A DNA stretch of 64,000 nt from positions 186,001-250,000 of the forward strand of contig JARGXX010000002.1 of assembly GCA_030374765.1 (NCBI GenBank), in the 5' to 3' direction. This DNA comes from Agarophyton chilense. Taxonomy: Eukaryota > Rhodophyta > Florideophyceae > Gracilariales > Gracilariaceae. Made by a program: the position numbers and the translations under genes. Shown here piece by piece: positions 31,155 through 42,100 of this stretch. Positions within the stretch are counted from its first letter, which is position 1; each line of letters begins with the position of its first letter. The notes under the pieces are model-generated. The model worked only from the letters and a program-made list of their open reading frames with translations. It was not told the origin of the DNA and made no database searches.

Positions 31155-32160
31155 GTCTTAAATAGAGGTAGGGAGTTGGGAAGTGATGGATAGCGATGGG
31201 CTTAAGGGATGGACAAGTCTCGCGTGAAAGAGTTGTGTCTGTGCGGCAGGGGAACGGGTGGGGGTTTTAAATGAGGTCATGCGACGGAATACGGCATAGA
31301 TACATGTTGAGGAAGCGCGCTCAAAGCCAACTGCGTTTGTCGCGTGGACTGGCGCGCTGATCGACGCTCATGCGCCGTGGCTGCGGCACGTGTCTTACAC
31401 GTGGGGGGATACCACACAGGTGGGGCATTTGCTTTTGTCTACCACGTGCCGAGTTTGGTTGCAAGCGGGGCAGCGGTCCGCACGCAGTACTGTTGTTAGT
31501 ATTTTTTTTTGCGTGTGCTGCGTGCCGACCGGTGGTGGTGGCTTGGGGGAAGTTGTGGCTTAAGCGGGGGAGTTTGTTGGCTGCCGTCGTTGGTTGTTCC
31601 GATATAGCTCGGTGCAGTTGGTGTTTGGCGCACGCCGCCGCCGGGATGGACGGACTCGCTCGCCGCCGTGTAAGCTCTCTGGCTGCCGAGCCCCCACCCC
31701 CCCCGCCCCCCCCTCTCTCCCCCACCCCTTCCCCCACCCCTTCCCCCACCCCTTCCCCCACCCCTTCCCCCACCCCTTCCCCCACCCTTTCCCGCACCCC
31801 TTCCCGCACCCTTTCCCGCACCCCTTCCCCCTCGCCTTGTCTGGTGCCGCGCCTGGCTGCGTGTGGCAGCCCCTCACACATGCAGCTTCACACACATTCA
31901 GCCCCCTCTCACACACCTGACGTGTCGCCGCTCTTCCGTGCTGCCGTACGCGTGGCACACGTGGAAACGTTCCCACGCGTGTCGTGTACGTGTACATTTG
32001 CATCCATTGCAACCTAATTACATCTTGTCCGACCCATTTGCAGTGCCACTCGAGATCTGCCTGCCCCTCACGCTCACCTCGCATGTAATGATCACCTCCG
32101 CGGCCCCCCCCCCGGTCGCTCCGCAGCCGTCTGCGCTATCAACCCGCGTTGCGCTTCACC
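31155..32160. other. Intergenic, divergent zinc-finger / S1-protein upstream region
   Basis: About 1 kb. It holds the C-rich minisatellite at 31690-31830. Long ORFs on both strands here arise from the repeat and are not credible genes. Confidence 0.6.
31690..31830. repeat. 12-bp C-rich minisatellite (CCCCTTCCCCCA)
   Basis: A C8-rich start is followed by about seven units of CCCCTTCCCCCA and then variant units with CCCGCA. The minus strand is runs of four or five G and can form G-quadruplexes. It lies about 330 bp upstream of the S1-protein start. Confidence 0.95.
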
Positions 32161-32590
32161 ATGGCGCCGTTTGCTTTCGCCGTTCATGTCGCCGCAACAA
32201 CGCTTCGATTTTCGTCTTTTACATCTTCTTCTTCTTCTTCTTCTTCTTCGTTGTGCACGCGTGTTCCGCTTCGCATCGCACTTCGCCCCGCCGAGCGCTA
32301 CGTCACCCTCAGACGTGTTACCGCTTGTGTTCAGCCACCACCGTCTGCAGACGCTCAACACGAGCTCCCCACCCCGCCGCACAATGAGCCTGACCATGCT
32401 CAGCCGCAGATCCACCCCGAAGCCGTCGCATCGGACACGCTCGCCACTGCACCGGCTGAAGCGGCTGCACCGGCTGAAGCGGCTGCACCGGCTGAAGCGG
32501 CTGCACCGGCTGAAGCGGCTGCACCGGCTGAAGCGGCTGCATCGCCCGAAGCTCACACTCAAACTGGTGGGGCTCAAGTCGAAGCCGAGG

Positions 32591-32621
<31 letters not shown>

Positions 32622-33387
32622 GCGTCGTCGCCGCCGCCGCACTCGCCAGAGACGTGATGTCACCATCACGCTCGAGGAAATGAAAGCGGGTATGGAATTG
32701 GAAGGCGTCGTCAAGAACGTAACGGAGTACGGAGCTTTCATAGGAGACACGGGAGCCCCTACCGATGGTTTGTTGCATGTTTCGCAGTTGGGAGACGGTT
32801 TCATTGAAAACGTCGCCGATGTCGTCAAAATTGGCGACAAAGTCAAAGTCAGGGTGCTTAGTGTCGATATCGACAAAGGCAACTTTTCGCTCACCATGAA
32901 AAGCGCCGAGCAACTTGGTAGTGGCGAGTCCAGAAGAGAAGCTTCAAAGGAGGCTGCCGCCAATCGCAAGCGCGAGTTGAACAAAAAATGGGATTCTTTT
33001 ACCTACGATGACAAGGTATATGTCGATGCCAAGGTCGTATCACTCACTGATTTCGGAGCCTTTTGTCGCCTAGTAGATGCAGATGGAAACACACAAGACG
33101 CTCCAACCGACGGTTTGATCCATATTTCGGAAGTCAGCAATGAAAGAGTCCAAAGTGTCGCCAGCGTCTTGAGCACGGGACAAAACGTAAAGGTCAGAAT
33201 TGTTGGAGCTGATCGTAAGAGAAATAGGATTTCCTTGTCCATGAAAGACCCTTCGGCCGCTTCAAGTGAACACCGCCACCAAACCGCTTCTGCCGAGGAC
33301 ATTGCAGAGGCTGAAAAGAATCAACCGCAGTTCAAGACTGCTTTCCAATTGGCGTTTGAAAAGGCTGAGACGGCGATCAGTCAGTAG
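32161..33387 (+). CDS. Plastid S1-domain RNA-binding protein
   Basis: 408 residues from the ATG at 32161 (ACCATGG). The N-terminus ([20 protein letters not shown] and a ten-serine run) looks like a plastid transit peptide. A low-complexity linker follows: five copies of APAEAA (18-bp DNA repeat at 32451-32540) and a glutamine run leading into RRRRRR. Two S1 domains come at about 174-252 ([21 protein letters not shown]) and 283-363 ([21 protein letters not shown]). In green plastids S1 domains of this type occur on the EF-Ts polyprotein and PSRP-7. No EF-Ts domain follows here; red algal plastid genomes usually carry tsf (general knowledge). Likely binds plastid mRNA or ribosomes. Confidence 0.82.
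32451..32540 (+). repeat. 18-bp tandem repeat coding APAEAA
   Basis: Five nearly identical copies of GCACCGGCTGAAGCGGCT in frame within the S1-protein gene, followed by a CAG-type glutamine run at about 32592-32622. Confidence 0.95.
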
Positions 33388-33599
33388 TTGCTTTTTTTTT
33401 ATCAAGTTTTTTTTTAACCCGTTTCTGTCAGTTTGCTTTTTCTATTCTAACTCATTGGCGAGATGTGCCATCATTTTGCATTCATTATCCATTTGATGTG
33501 TCTCTTCTCAGCCATGATCTCAACAAGCATGTTAAAAACAGGCATCGCGTTTTGAAAGCTGGCCCCGTTGCTCTTTACCCGTCTTTTTTCTCTCTCTCT

Positions 33600-35819
33600 T
33601 TACTTCGGCCCCCTGTTGTGCCATTGAGCCGAGAAAAATTCCTCCATCCTCATCCGGTCGTTTTCGAACATTTCATCCACATCTCGCGTTTCATCTTCCG
33701 AAATAAAAAACGGCTTCGATTCCGAGCGACTCTGTTTTCGAACAGATAACAAAACAGACTGTGGTGTAGGATTAAAGCCGCCTTCCGAATTTGAGAACGC
33801 TTTCGCCTTGAACACAATGCTCGTTGCACTCTTCGCAAGCCTAGAGCCACAGATCCCGGCAGCACATTGTTTCGCAATCTCTTGAACCTTCGGATGGAAC
33901 GAGCTCGCCAAACAAACTAATTCCCAAGCCGCACTTCTGCCTGCCATAGAGATATCGGGGTCATCAGTGTCCATGTTGAATTTCTGAACCAAACCTACGT
34001 CATCAATTATGCTCAGCTCGTTATTTTCATTCAGCTGACGGAATAGTGGAGAAACAATTGATGAAGGCATCAATGTCTGAGCCGCATACAGCAGCGCAAT
34101 GGTGCACGAATGAACGGGGGCATTTGTTGCTACGATGGCCAGTCTTCTTGCTAGCGCCGCACATCTTGCCACTGGCATGTCACGGAAACTCGTTGATGCC
34201 ACGACAGCTTCAATCGCGTCAAATGTGATTGATTCGTCTTCTCTTAGAGGCATTTCCGATGTGTAAAGCGCTCCTATAGAGATGTAAAGGGCCGTATCAA
34301 GTGCTCTTGTATCTCCAGTGAAAGAATCGGCACTAAGCTTCTGCGATCGAGCATGTATACCTAGAACAGCGTATGCCGCTGACAGGCAACGAAATCGACT
34401 GCTTAACGGTAATTGCCCGCTTTCAAGCAGTGGCGTTAAAGCCCCAAGAATTGCATCAATTATATCAGCGCTAATAAAAGTAGATATTCTCAACAACCCC
34501 TTTAACGCTGGCGAAAGTGCTGCAGGCGGTTTCCTTTTCTTGGGCTTGGGCTTATTGTTCTCCGTTTCTTCTATGGAATCGGCGTCACTCGAAGCCGAGC
34601 GGATAATGTTAAAGTATGCATGGCACACTGAATTCAACAAACTCTTCTTCGCATTGAAAAGTTCTTGTGGCGTGGCTTCTGCATCCCCTTCGCGCATGTC
34701 TTTCTCGACTTCCTTGTCATCGACTGCATGTTTCTCCATTTTCATCATGCGTTTTCGTTTAAATTTGCTCAGCCGCTTTGAGCCCTTGGACTCTTTCTTC
34801 GATTTGCTCGTGGTTGGAAGGCGAGCGAAATGAGCAAACTGGATTTCTGTGAGTGGAGCTACAAGCTCTGCCGGCGCTGATCGCTTTTTCTTTCCTGCAA
34901 CTTTTGCAAGATTCTTTGCGATCGAAACACATAATTCAAGAGTGTTTCCAGATGCTCGGTGAGCATTCTGCAAAACAGAAGAAAGCGCCTTGGATGACAG
35001 TTTTCGTATGTCAGCCTCTGAGCTGCACACATGACCACAAACTGCAGCCGCGATAATTTCTGCTTCGTTAAAGTGTGATGCGGAACGGAGAAGCTCTGAA
35101 AGCGCTTTGCATGATGCGAAGCGAACCACAGTCATGTTTCGACTTGCGGGGGTGTGTCGGGCTCCCGAGAATTTCCAATTGGAGAGATTGATGCATGACT
35201 TTACGAATCTTTGATAGTTCAGAAGAAGAGATTCTTCATAGTTTCGCAAATGTTTCGTCTCCTTAGACACTTTTGTTTCCGCTTCTTTCTCCGTTATGCG
35301 ACGTATTCTGTAACCTGGAATTACGTCCTTATAAACCTGCGACTCAGTAAGCAAAACGAGCGCAGCTATCTTTCCTTTAGAGTCACGCGCGATAGAACGA
35401 AGCTCTCGCAACAGCGATACGTTTTTCTCTGGGTTAGCAGTGATCTTGGCAGCTATGGAAGCAATGTTGACTTTGATCGACTCCAATTTCTCCATCTGCT
35501 GCACATACTTCTCGAGGGAGTGGCGAGGACGCTTTCGAGCTCGCTTTCTGCCCGGGTCTGCGTTCTCGCCGCCTTCTGGTTTTCTGACTTCTTCGACGTC
35601 CTCCAAGGCGTGTTCAAACACTACTTTCTTCTCTTTCTTTGTCTTTGCCTTGGCAACGAACTTTGGGCGATCTAATTGGGCCTTCTTGACTATTCCGTTT
35701 GCCTGAACGACGGGGAGTGGAAGAGTCTGGCGTTCCTGACTCGTAAACGTCCTGGGCACTTCCCATGAGGGTGCCACTGTGAGCTCTTTCTTGTTCTTCT
35801 TGCGTCTTTCGCTTACCAT
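33600..35819 (-). CDS. NOC3: Nucleolar complex protein 3 (NOC3)
   Basis: 739 residues from the ATG at 35819; no intron seen. The N-terminus is basic with KKNKKEL and RKRARKRPRHS nuclear signals. The NOC3 signature PGYRIRRITEKE, then KETKHLRNYEESLLLNYQRF lies at about 175-210. A helical middle part and a basic KSKRLSKFKRKRMMKMEK-like patch precede a CBF/Mak21-type C-terminal region (ISIGALYTSEMPL, ALARRLAIVATNAPVH, TDDPDISMAGRSAAWEL). NOC3 with NOC2 moves pre-60S ribosomes out of the nucleolus and also has a role in DNA replication licensing in yeast. Convergent with the S1-protein gene, about 210 bp apart. Confidence 0.9.
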   Translation of the reverse strand: MVSERRKKNKKELTVAPSWEVPRTFTSQERQTLPLPVVQANGIVKKAQLDRPKFVAKAKTKKEKKVVFEHALEDVEEVRKPEGGENADPGRKRARKRPRHSLEKYVQQMEKLESIKVNIASIAAKITANPEKNVSLLRELRSIARDSKGKIAALVLLTESQVYKDVIPGYRIRRITEKEAETKVSKETKHLRNYEESLLLNYQRFVKSCINLSNWKFSGARHTPASRNMTVVRFASCKALSELLRSASHFNEAEIIAAAVCGHVCSSEADIRKLSSKALSSVLQNAHRASGNTLELCVSIAKNLAKVAGKKKRSAPAELVAPLTEIQFAHFARLPTTSKSKKESKGSKRLSKFKRKRMMKMEKHAVDDKEVEKDMREGDAEATPQELFNAKKSLLNSVCHAYFNIIRSASSDADSIEETENNKPKPKKRKPPAALSPALKGLLRISTFISADIIDAILGALTPLLESGQLPLSSRFRCLSAAYAVLGIHARSQKLSADSFTGDTRALDTALYISIGALYTSEMPLREDESITFDAIEAVVASTSFRDMPVARCAALARRLAIVATNAPVHSCTIALLYAAQTLMPSSIVSPLFRQLNENNELSIIDDVGLVQKFNMDTDDPDISMAGRSAAWELVCLASSFHPKVQEIAKQCAAGICGSRLAKSATSIVFKAKAFSNSEGGFNPTPQSVLLSVRKQSRSESKPFFISEDETRDVDEMFENDRMRMEEFFSAQWHNRGPK

Positions 35820-36363
35820 TGGTGTTGGCCTTGTAAACAGACGGTGTAGAACGTTCAAACTCAAGGCGCACGGCTCTCCTTGTAGTCGAGAGCAATGAGA
35901 AATAGGTGCGAAACGCCGTTAGAGTCGTGATTGGTGTCTACACCTGGATATCGCCATTGCTCACATGGTCGACGGCGAAAGAGTAACTCAAACAAGAACT
36001 GCAGGGGTGTCTTATTTTTCTATTGTTTTTGGGCCCCTCAGTTCATAATTCAGAACAGAACATGAGTATTATTTGCATTTCCCGCTATTTTCTGCTCGTG
36101 CTTACCAGCTCCCCAATATCCAGAAGTGACTCACCCGCCCTACTACATCCAACTGATAAGCAAGCGAGGAGCTCTTCTCTCACTAACAACGTATCTACTT
36201 CCCCCTTGAGTCGAACAGAACTTGATTTCAATCCGAAAGAGGTAGGGACTTAAAAAGGACCCTCGTCATTCTCGCGCAAATCAAAGCATCAATCTGCTTT
36301 CTATTCCTGTATTCAAATTGAAAGACGAACTTCTTCCTTTTGTTTTCTCGTCTATTTGAGCTA
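35820..36363. other. Intergenic, divergent NOC3 / E(z) upstream region
   Basis: About 540 bp between divergent genes. No gene or RNA recognised. Confidence 0.5.
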
Positions 36364-38645
36364 ATGCAGCGGCGAAACCCCCCCAGGCCCGTTAATAGAA
36401 AATCTAGAAAGCAGTTGCTAAGTGAAATTCCTGACTTGGTAAGGTAAGCTCAAGAAGGCGACGGGGTCATTATTTCGACAGAGGTAATTTCTCGTTTCTA
36501 ACCTCAAATCCTTGTCCAATCATCAGCAAAATTCTGTACCAACATCATGAAGATTGTAGCGCATATGCCAGCAATATCATCGAAGAAGTTATTCGGGAAA
36601 CAACTCTTTTCGAATCGCTCAAACGTATCAGACGAGAGGCCTATTTGGAGGTAACGGAATGGAAACTGTCATCCAGAATGGAGTCGGTAAAAGAAAAATA
36701 CAGTCCTTGTACTGATTTTGTGGACCCGGGACTGCTCGCTTTGGATGCCATCATCGAAATATCGTCCAAGACGCAGAGGCAATCCCACAGAACAAACGGA
36801 CGGCGAGAAGGAAAATATGACAAAATGAAGGTGTCCATGCCATTCGTACATGCGCTTCCTAAGTACGACGCATGGATCCCCGTGAAGAGTAACTACTGGG
36901 TTGGAAAGGAATTAAATTTGGAACCATATATGCCCTTCTTAGGGGACCAGGATCAGGACTGTGAGCTGGCGTTCGAAGTATTTGAGGACATGACCGGAGG
37001 GGCAAACAAAGAGATTGACCTGAGTGACGGAGAAGTAACGAAAGAAGGAAAGTTTCGCATGCCTAAAGATGATGTGGAGCGCGTTGATTACTACTCGTTG
37101 GCGCAGTTGAGATGGCGAGAAGGTTCACGAAAAGCAATCCTAGCCGTTGTACACCAGTTTATCAAGTTTGACGATACAATGTGGCGAGTTCTCGCTATTG
37201 CGCTGGGCATAAAAGACGTGAACAGAATCAAGGCAATAGCAAAAGTGGCACAGAAGAGACGACGAGATCATGTGATGCGAATCCAACGCCGTGAACGACA
37301 GGGAGAAAAGCTCAAAGCGCATAACAAGGCATGGAAAGAGGGTGCTGGATGCGACCTAGTAGAAAAAGAGGAGGCAGAGCGTGGCACAGATTTTATCAAG
37401 CATTTTTGTTTGATTTGTCATATATTCGCATGCCCTCAGCACGAATCATTCAACCTGGAACCAATCATACCCATCCCGGACAAGCGAACAGTGGAAAGGG
37501 AACTCGTTCTGAAGACCAACAATGCAAAGCCATGTTCCAAGAACTGTTACATGAACAAACAGCGTCATGCGGTTGATGAGAGTGATGCCGATTGGGAAAC
37601 AGAAGAAATACTGTACATGAGGGAATGTATTGCGATTTTCGGACTGGATGCATGTTCACTGGCGGTGGGTGTAGGTTCAAAATCATGCCGGCAGGTGCAC
37701 GAAAAGCTGCATGATCCAATGGAAGCGGACGTGGCAAAACAGGAATTGGACAAGTCACGTCGCGTACGTCGGTTGGATGGAAAACAGGCAGACGGGGGGG
37801 GCAAAGGAAAGACAGACAAGGTAGCGGTGGAGTCATACGACCCTAATACGATAGATCAAGACTTTTCGCCGTGCTATCACAAGGGAGCATGTACTGAGGA
37901 AACATGCTCGTGCGTGAAAAAGGCGATGCATTGTGAGGCTACGTGCGGATGTAAATGCGGGCGGTTCGTGGAAGGTGGGGCGACGGGGGGCATTGTGTGG
38001 GAACCGTCGGCGGCAAAGGGAAAGAAGGGGGCGGTGCGGAGCTGCGAAAACCGTCACTACGGGTGCGGCTGCGTGAACGGTCCGTGCACGGACTCGAGGT
38101 GCATGTGCTGGGAGCACAACAGAGCTTGTTCGCCGGACTTTTGCGACTGCGACTGCGTGACACTGCCGTACCATGCAAAGATGTCCAATCACAAGTGCCG
38201 CAACATGCCGGCCAACATTGCGCAACACAAGCGCACGTTCATGGGCAAGTCCGATGTGCACGGCCTCGGGCTGTTCGCTGGCGAACGCTTCGAGAAGGGC
38301 GACCTGGTGGGCATGTACAACGGGCAGATGGTGGACACGCGGCTGGCGGACGTGATCGGCTTCCTATACGATGCGATGGAGCGCACGTACATCTTCAACG
38401 TAACTGAGTCGCTAGTGATCGATGGCGGGCTTTTGGGAAGCAAGGTGAAGTTTGTTAACCACACCAAAGCCGGGGATCAAGACAACTGCGGCAGCCGGCT
38501 TGTGCGCGTGCGTGGCGACGCCTACGTCGGGTTGTACTGCACGCGCCGCGTCGAAGCAGGCGAGGAGTTTCTGTTCGACTATCGTTTTACAGGTGCCGTG
38601 CCGAGCTGGGCGCAGCACGATGCCGCGCCGGGCGCGCGCCGCTAA
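36364..38645 (+). CDS. E(z)-type histone H3K27 methyltransferase (PRC2 catalytic subunit)
   Basis: Two exons: 36364-36443 and 36527-38645, with an 83-bp GT-AG intron; 732 residues. The first exon (MQRRNPPRPVNRKSRKQLL...) was found from the open frame upstream and a fitting phase. A SANT domain lies at about 375-420 (DWETEEILYMRECIAIFGLD). A cysteine-rich CXC (pre-SET) domain spans about 471-575 with repeated CxCxxxxxxC units. The SET domain (about 591-715) has GLGLFAGERFEKGDLVGMYN, KVKFVNHT with a few extra residues before the conserved Cys, and the FLFDYRF end. SANT-CXC-SET order is specific to Enhancer of zeste. It would methylate histone H3 lysine 27 in Polycomb repression, possibly including silencing of transposons around it. 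Confidence 0.9.
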
Positions 38646-39130
38646 CGACGACGAAGACGATCATTCATTGTCGGAGATGAGCTCGAGTGTCACCATCATC
38701 ATGCTCAGCAACACACGATGGGCGCCGCCGAGATGGCAATGATTGCGGTGATGCAAAAAATTGCATCGCGGCACGCGCCCAACCGGCGCGCGACACATGT
38801 CCGCGCGCCACGCCCAGTGGCGCGCTTTGGCGCAGATTTTTTGGGCGAATTAAAGTGGGCGTCGGTGATCACGTCGCGCGTCGCGCGTCGCGCGTCGCGC
38901 GTCCATGCGTTGTGAGGAGTGTGAGGAGTAGTTGCCTTTCGTGCGTTTCGCGGGCGCGGCATATCTCCGTTAGGCTGCTCAAACAGTCGCTCCTCGCCAC
39001 ACGACCCTTTGCGTTCTTGCCGCCTCATCTCGCTTTTGCTGCTTAATCCCCTCTCCACATCTTCTTCTTCCTCCATCCCTATCCCCGCTCCCTCCGTTCC
39101 CTCCGCACCCCTGTCGCTCCAGCCGCACCA
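38646..39130. other. Intergenic between E(z) and Mbb1-like genes
   Basis: About 480 bp, GC-rich, with a short tandem repeat at 38872-38903. No gene recognised. Confidence 0.5.
38872..38903. repeat. 7-bp tandem repeat CGTCGCG
   Basis: About four and a half head-to-tail units about 230 bp upstream of the Mbb1-like start codon. Confidence 0.9.
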
Positions 39131-42100
39131 ATGGCGCTCGCGGCCACTCGCGCTACGCCCCCCCCCCGAGCCCCGTACGGCTGCTATGTCGCCCGCTCTT
39201 GTTTCGTCCCCCCGCTATCCACCAGCGCCGTTCACGCTGTCACCCGCTCGTCCGCCTGTCCCGCTGCCGTCACCCGTGCGCTAGGCCCCCACGGTAACCG
39301 CTCTTTCGTCAACGGCTACAGCAACCTCTTCTTCCGCTCCGACAATATCTGGTCGCCCAGCTTCGACTCGCACCGCGGTGATCCCGTCGGCAACTCCGGT
39401 GGCACCGAGTTTGGCGGCCCTCGCGACGGCAACTGGGGTCTGGACAATAACAATTCTTTCTCTACTTTTCCGGGCGGCAGTTTGGAGTATGGCCGTCGAC
39501 GTGTGCGCGATGAGCCGTGTTCTAATCCAGTCGCCTCGCTTACTCTTCCTCCTCTTGCTTCGCACTTCTCCCCGTCTCCGCCAGTCTCTTCGTTTGACGC
39601 TTCTTCGTTTATTCACAACTCCTCCCCTCAGTCTACTGATTTTCTGGGGCCAAAGTCCCTTCCTACCACAAACCAGTACGACCAGTGGCGAAGCACCTCC
39701 CGATTTTATGACATTCCCAACGTTAGCTGCTCTTCCACTCTGCCTGTTTCCCCCGCTGACCAAAACTCCACCGTCGTCCCTAACAAACCCAAAACCGTCG
39801 GCGTGTCAAGAGCAGCATCGGAGCCCTCTGTTGGCATACGACGAAGAAAAAGGCCCACTGATTCGCCCTCTACAAAGTACAAAAACCCCCAGTCCAGCCA
39901 TGATCAACCGCGAGGCCCACCCCCTGGGTCCAACAAATCATTCTCTTCCAAACACAATGCACATCAGTATCAGAGCAAGCTCCGTCGGCAAGTCCGCACT
40001 ATTTTCGAACACGCAAAAGAAGAAGAGAGGAATGGAAACTTGAACGAAGCACGCACCTTGTTGCGCCAATGTCTTGATCTTGATAAACAGGACAGTCATT
40101 CCTGGTTGGCACTTGCAAGGCTTGAAGCCAGGGCAGGAGGTGTATCAATACGAAACTCTCCACCCAACAGCCACCAAAACGAAAACGACTCTGAACTCCA
40201 TTCTCACCCCCCGAGCGCCGCTCGTGGCACTGAGATTGCCCGTTCCATTTTCAAGCTCGGTCTTGAAGAGTGCCCTAAAAGCGTTCATCTCATCCAAGCT
40301 TGGGCTGTTCTTGAACACCGATGCGGAAATCGTGACACGGCGCGGGAGCTATTTGCGAGGGGTCTGGCATTGGAGCCTGACAATCCGTACGTGAGTCAGG
40401 CGTGGGGTTTATTGGAACAGAGAGTTGGAAACACTGAGAAAGCGAGGGAACTATTCCGACAGACCGTGTCTTTACGCCCGCATCCGGAGGTTTGCGCTGC
40501 ATGGGCTGTTCTGGAAGCCAGGGAGGGAAACATCCAATATGCCCGAGACTTATACCAAAAGGGTCTTAGAGCATGTAAAACGGCAGGCAACCAGTCATCC
40601 GCAGCTATCTACAGATCATGGGCAGAAATGGAGGAAAGAGTGGGTGATCTTCCAAAGGCTCGCGAACTTCTCAGCAAGGCAATCGCAACACAACCGCGAA
40701 TGACCGAAGCTTACGTCGCGCTTGCACGCCTGGAAGCAAGAAGAGGTGGTACCACTAGAGCTTTGGAGCTGATGCGTGCTGCCGCATCTCTGTCCCCAAA
40801 GCCACCTGCTTCAGTGTTCAACGCATGGGCCCAGGTTGAATGGATATGTTGCGGTCGAGTTGATGAGGCGCGCAAGCTTTTGAGAAGAGGCCACGATTGT
40901 CACCCGTCGGATCCCGCTATTCTGCAGAGCCTTGGAACGCTCGAAGAACGGTGTGGGAATCCAAAAGAGGCCAAGAGGCTTTTCTACGCAAGTGTGTGTG
41001 CGAGGCCGACAGCCCCAGCGTTCGTCGCATGGGCTCTGCTTGAAGAAAAAGACGGCAATCTCGATGAGGCAGAGCGTCTTTTCGAGGAAGCGCTCAGTAC
41101 AGATGCTCTGCATGGAGCCGCGTACAACGCCTACGGAATGATGGAGGCGAGACGTGGAAGTTTGAATCGAGCGAGAGGTGTGTATGAGCGTGGCCTAAAA
41201 GCACACGCTTCGGCATCTGTGTGGCACGGGTATGGCCAACTTGAACTGAAACAGGGTCGGAATCCTGATCGTGCTCGAGAGTTATTCCGACACGGTGTGG
41301 GGCAAACACGGGAGGATACGTCTTTCATATGGCACTCATTGGGGATGTTGGAGCTTCAACAACGTCAAGTACGTGTAGCCCGAAGGGTGTTTCACGATGC
41401 ACTGAAGCGATACCCTCGAAACTCAAGGGTACTAGTGGGAGCGGCTCTGGCACATGCAGCATCGTGCTCCCGCACCCATGCTGAGGAGGAAGAAGCTGTT
41501 GAGTTCTTTAAACGTGCTGTCGGGGCTGATCCGACTCATGCGCACGCGTGGCAAGCTTGGGGAGTGTTTGAACTGCGCCGTGGTCGTCCGGATGCCGCAC
41601 AAGCATTGTTTAAGCGAGGATTGCGGTTGTGCCCTTCTCATGGAGCTCTGTGGCAGGCTTGGGGTGTTTTAGAAACCTCGCGAGGAGACTTCTCCAAAGC
41701 TCGTCAGCTCTACGAGAAGGGTGTACATGCATGCCCGGCACATGTGCATTTGTTTCAGGCGTGGGCATGCATGGAGGTCAGGTCGGGAAACATCGACAAG
41801 GCCAGAAACTTGTTGGATCATGCTCTCAAGTTGGACGCAGGTCATGGTGCCGTTTGGAATGCATACGGATTATTGGAAGCTAGACACGGAACCTTGGCTA
41901 AAGCTCGGCAAAACTTCACAACTGGTATTCGTCGATCTCCTCACCACGCTCCGCTGTACAGGGCGTTTGGTCAAGCAGAGTCGCGCGCCGGTAATTACGA
42001 GAGAGCGAGACAATTATTCCAACAGGGTCTTCGCGCCGATCCGCGCCATGCGCCCTTGTACCATGCCTACGCGCAATTCGAAGCAATGCTCGGAAATCTC

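Noticed and set aside
31370-32084. Pro/Ser/Thr-rich and Gly/Lys-rich ORFs over the minisatellite
   Set aside because: They are produced by the 12-bp repeat being open in several frames on both strands.
32149-32160. Start of the S1 protein at 32149
   Set aside because: The codon there is TTG; the ATG at 32161 has a strong ACCATGG context.
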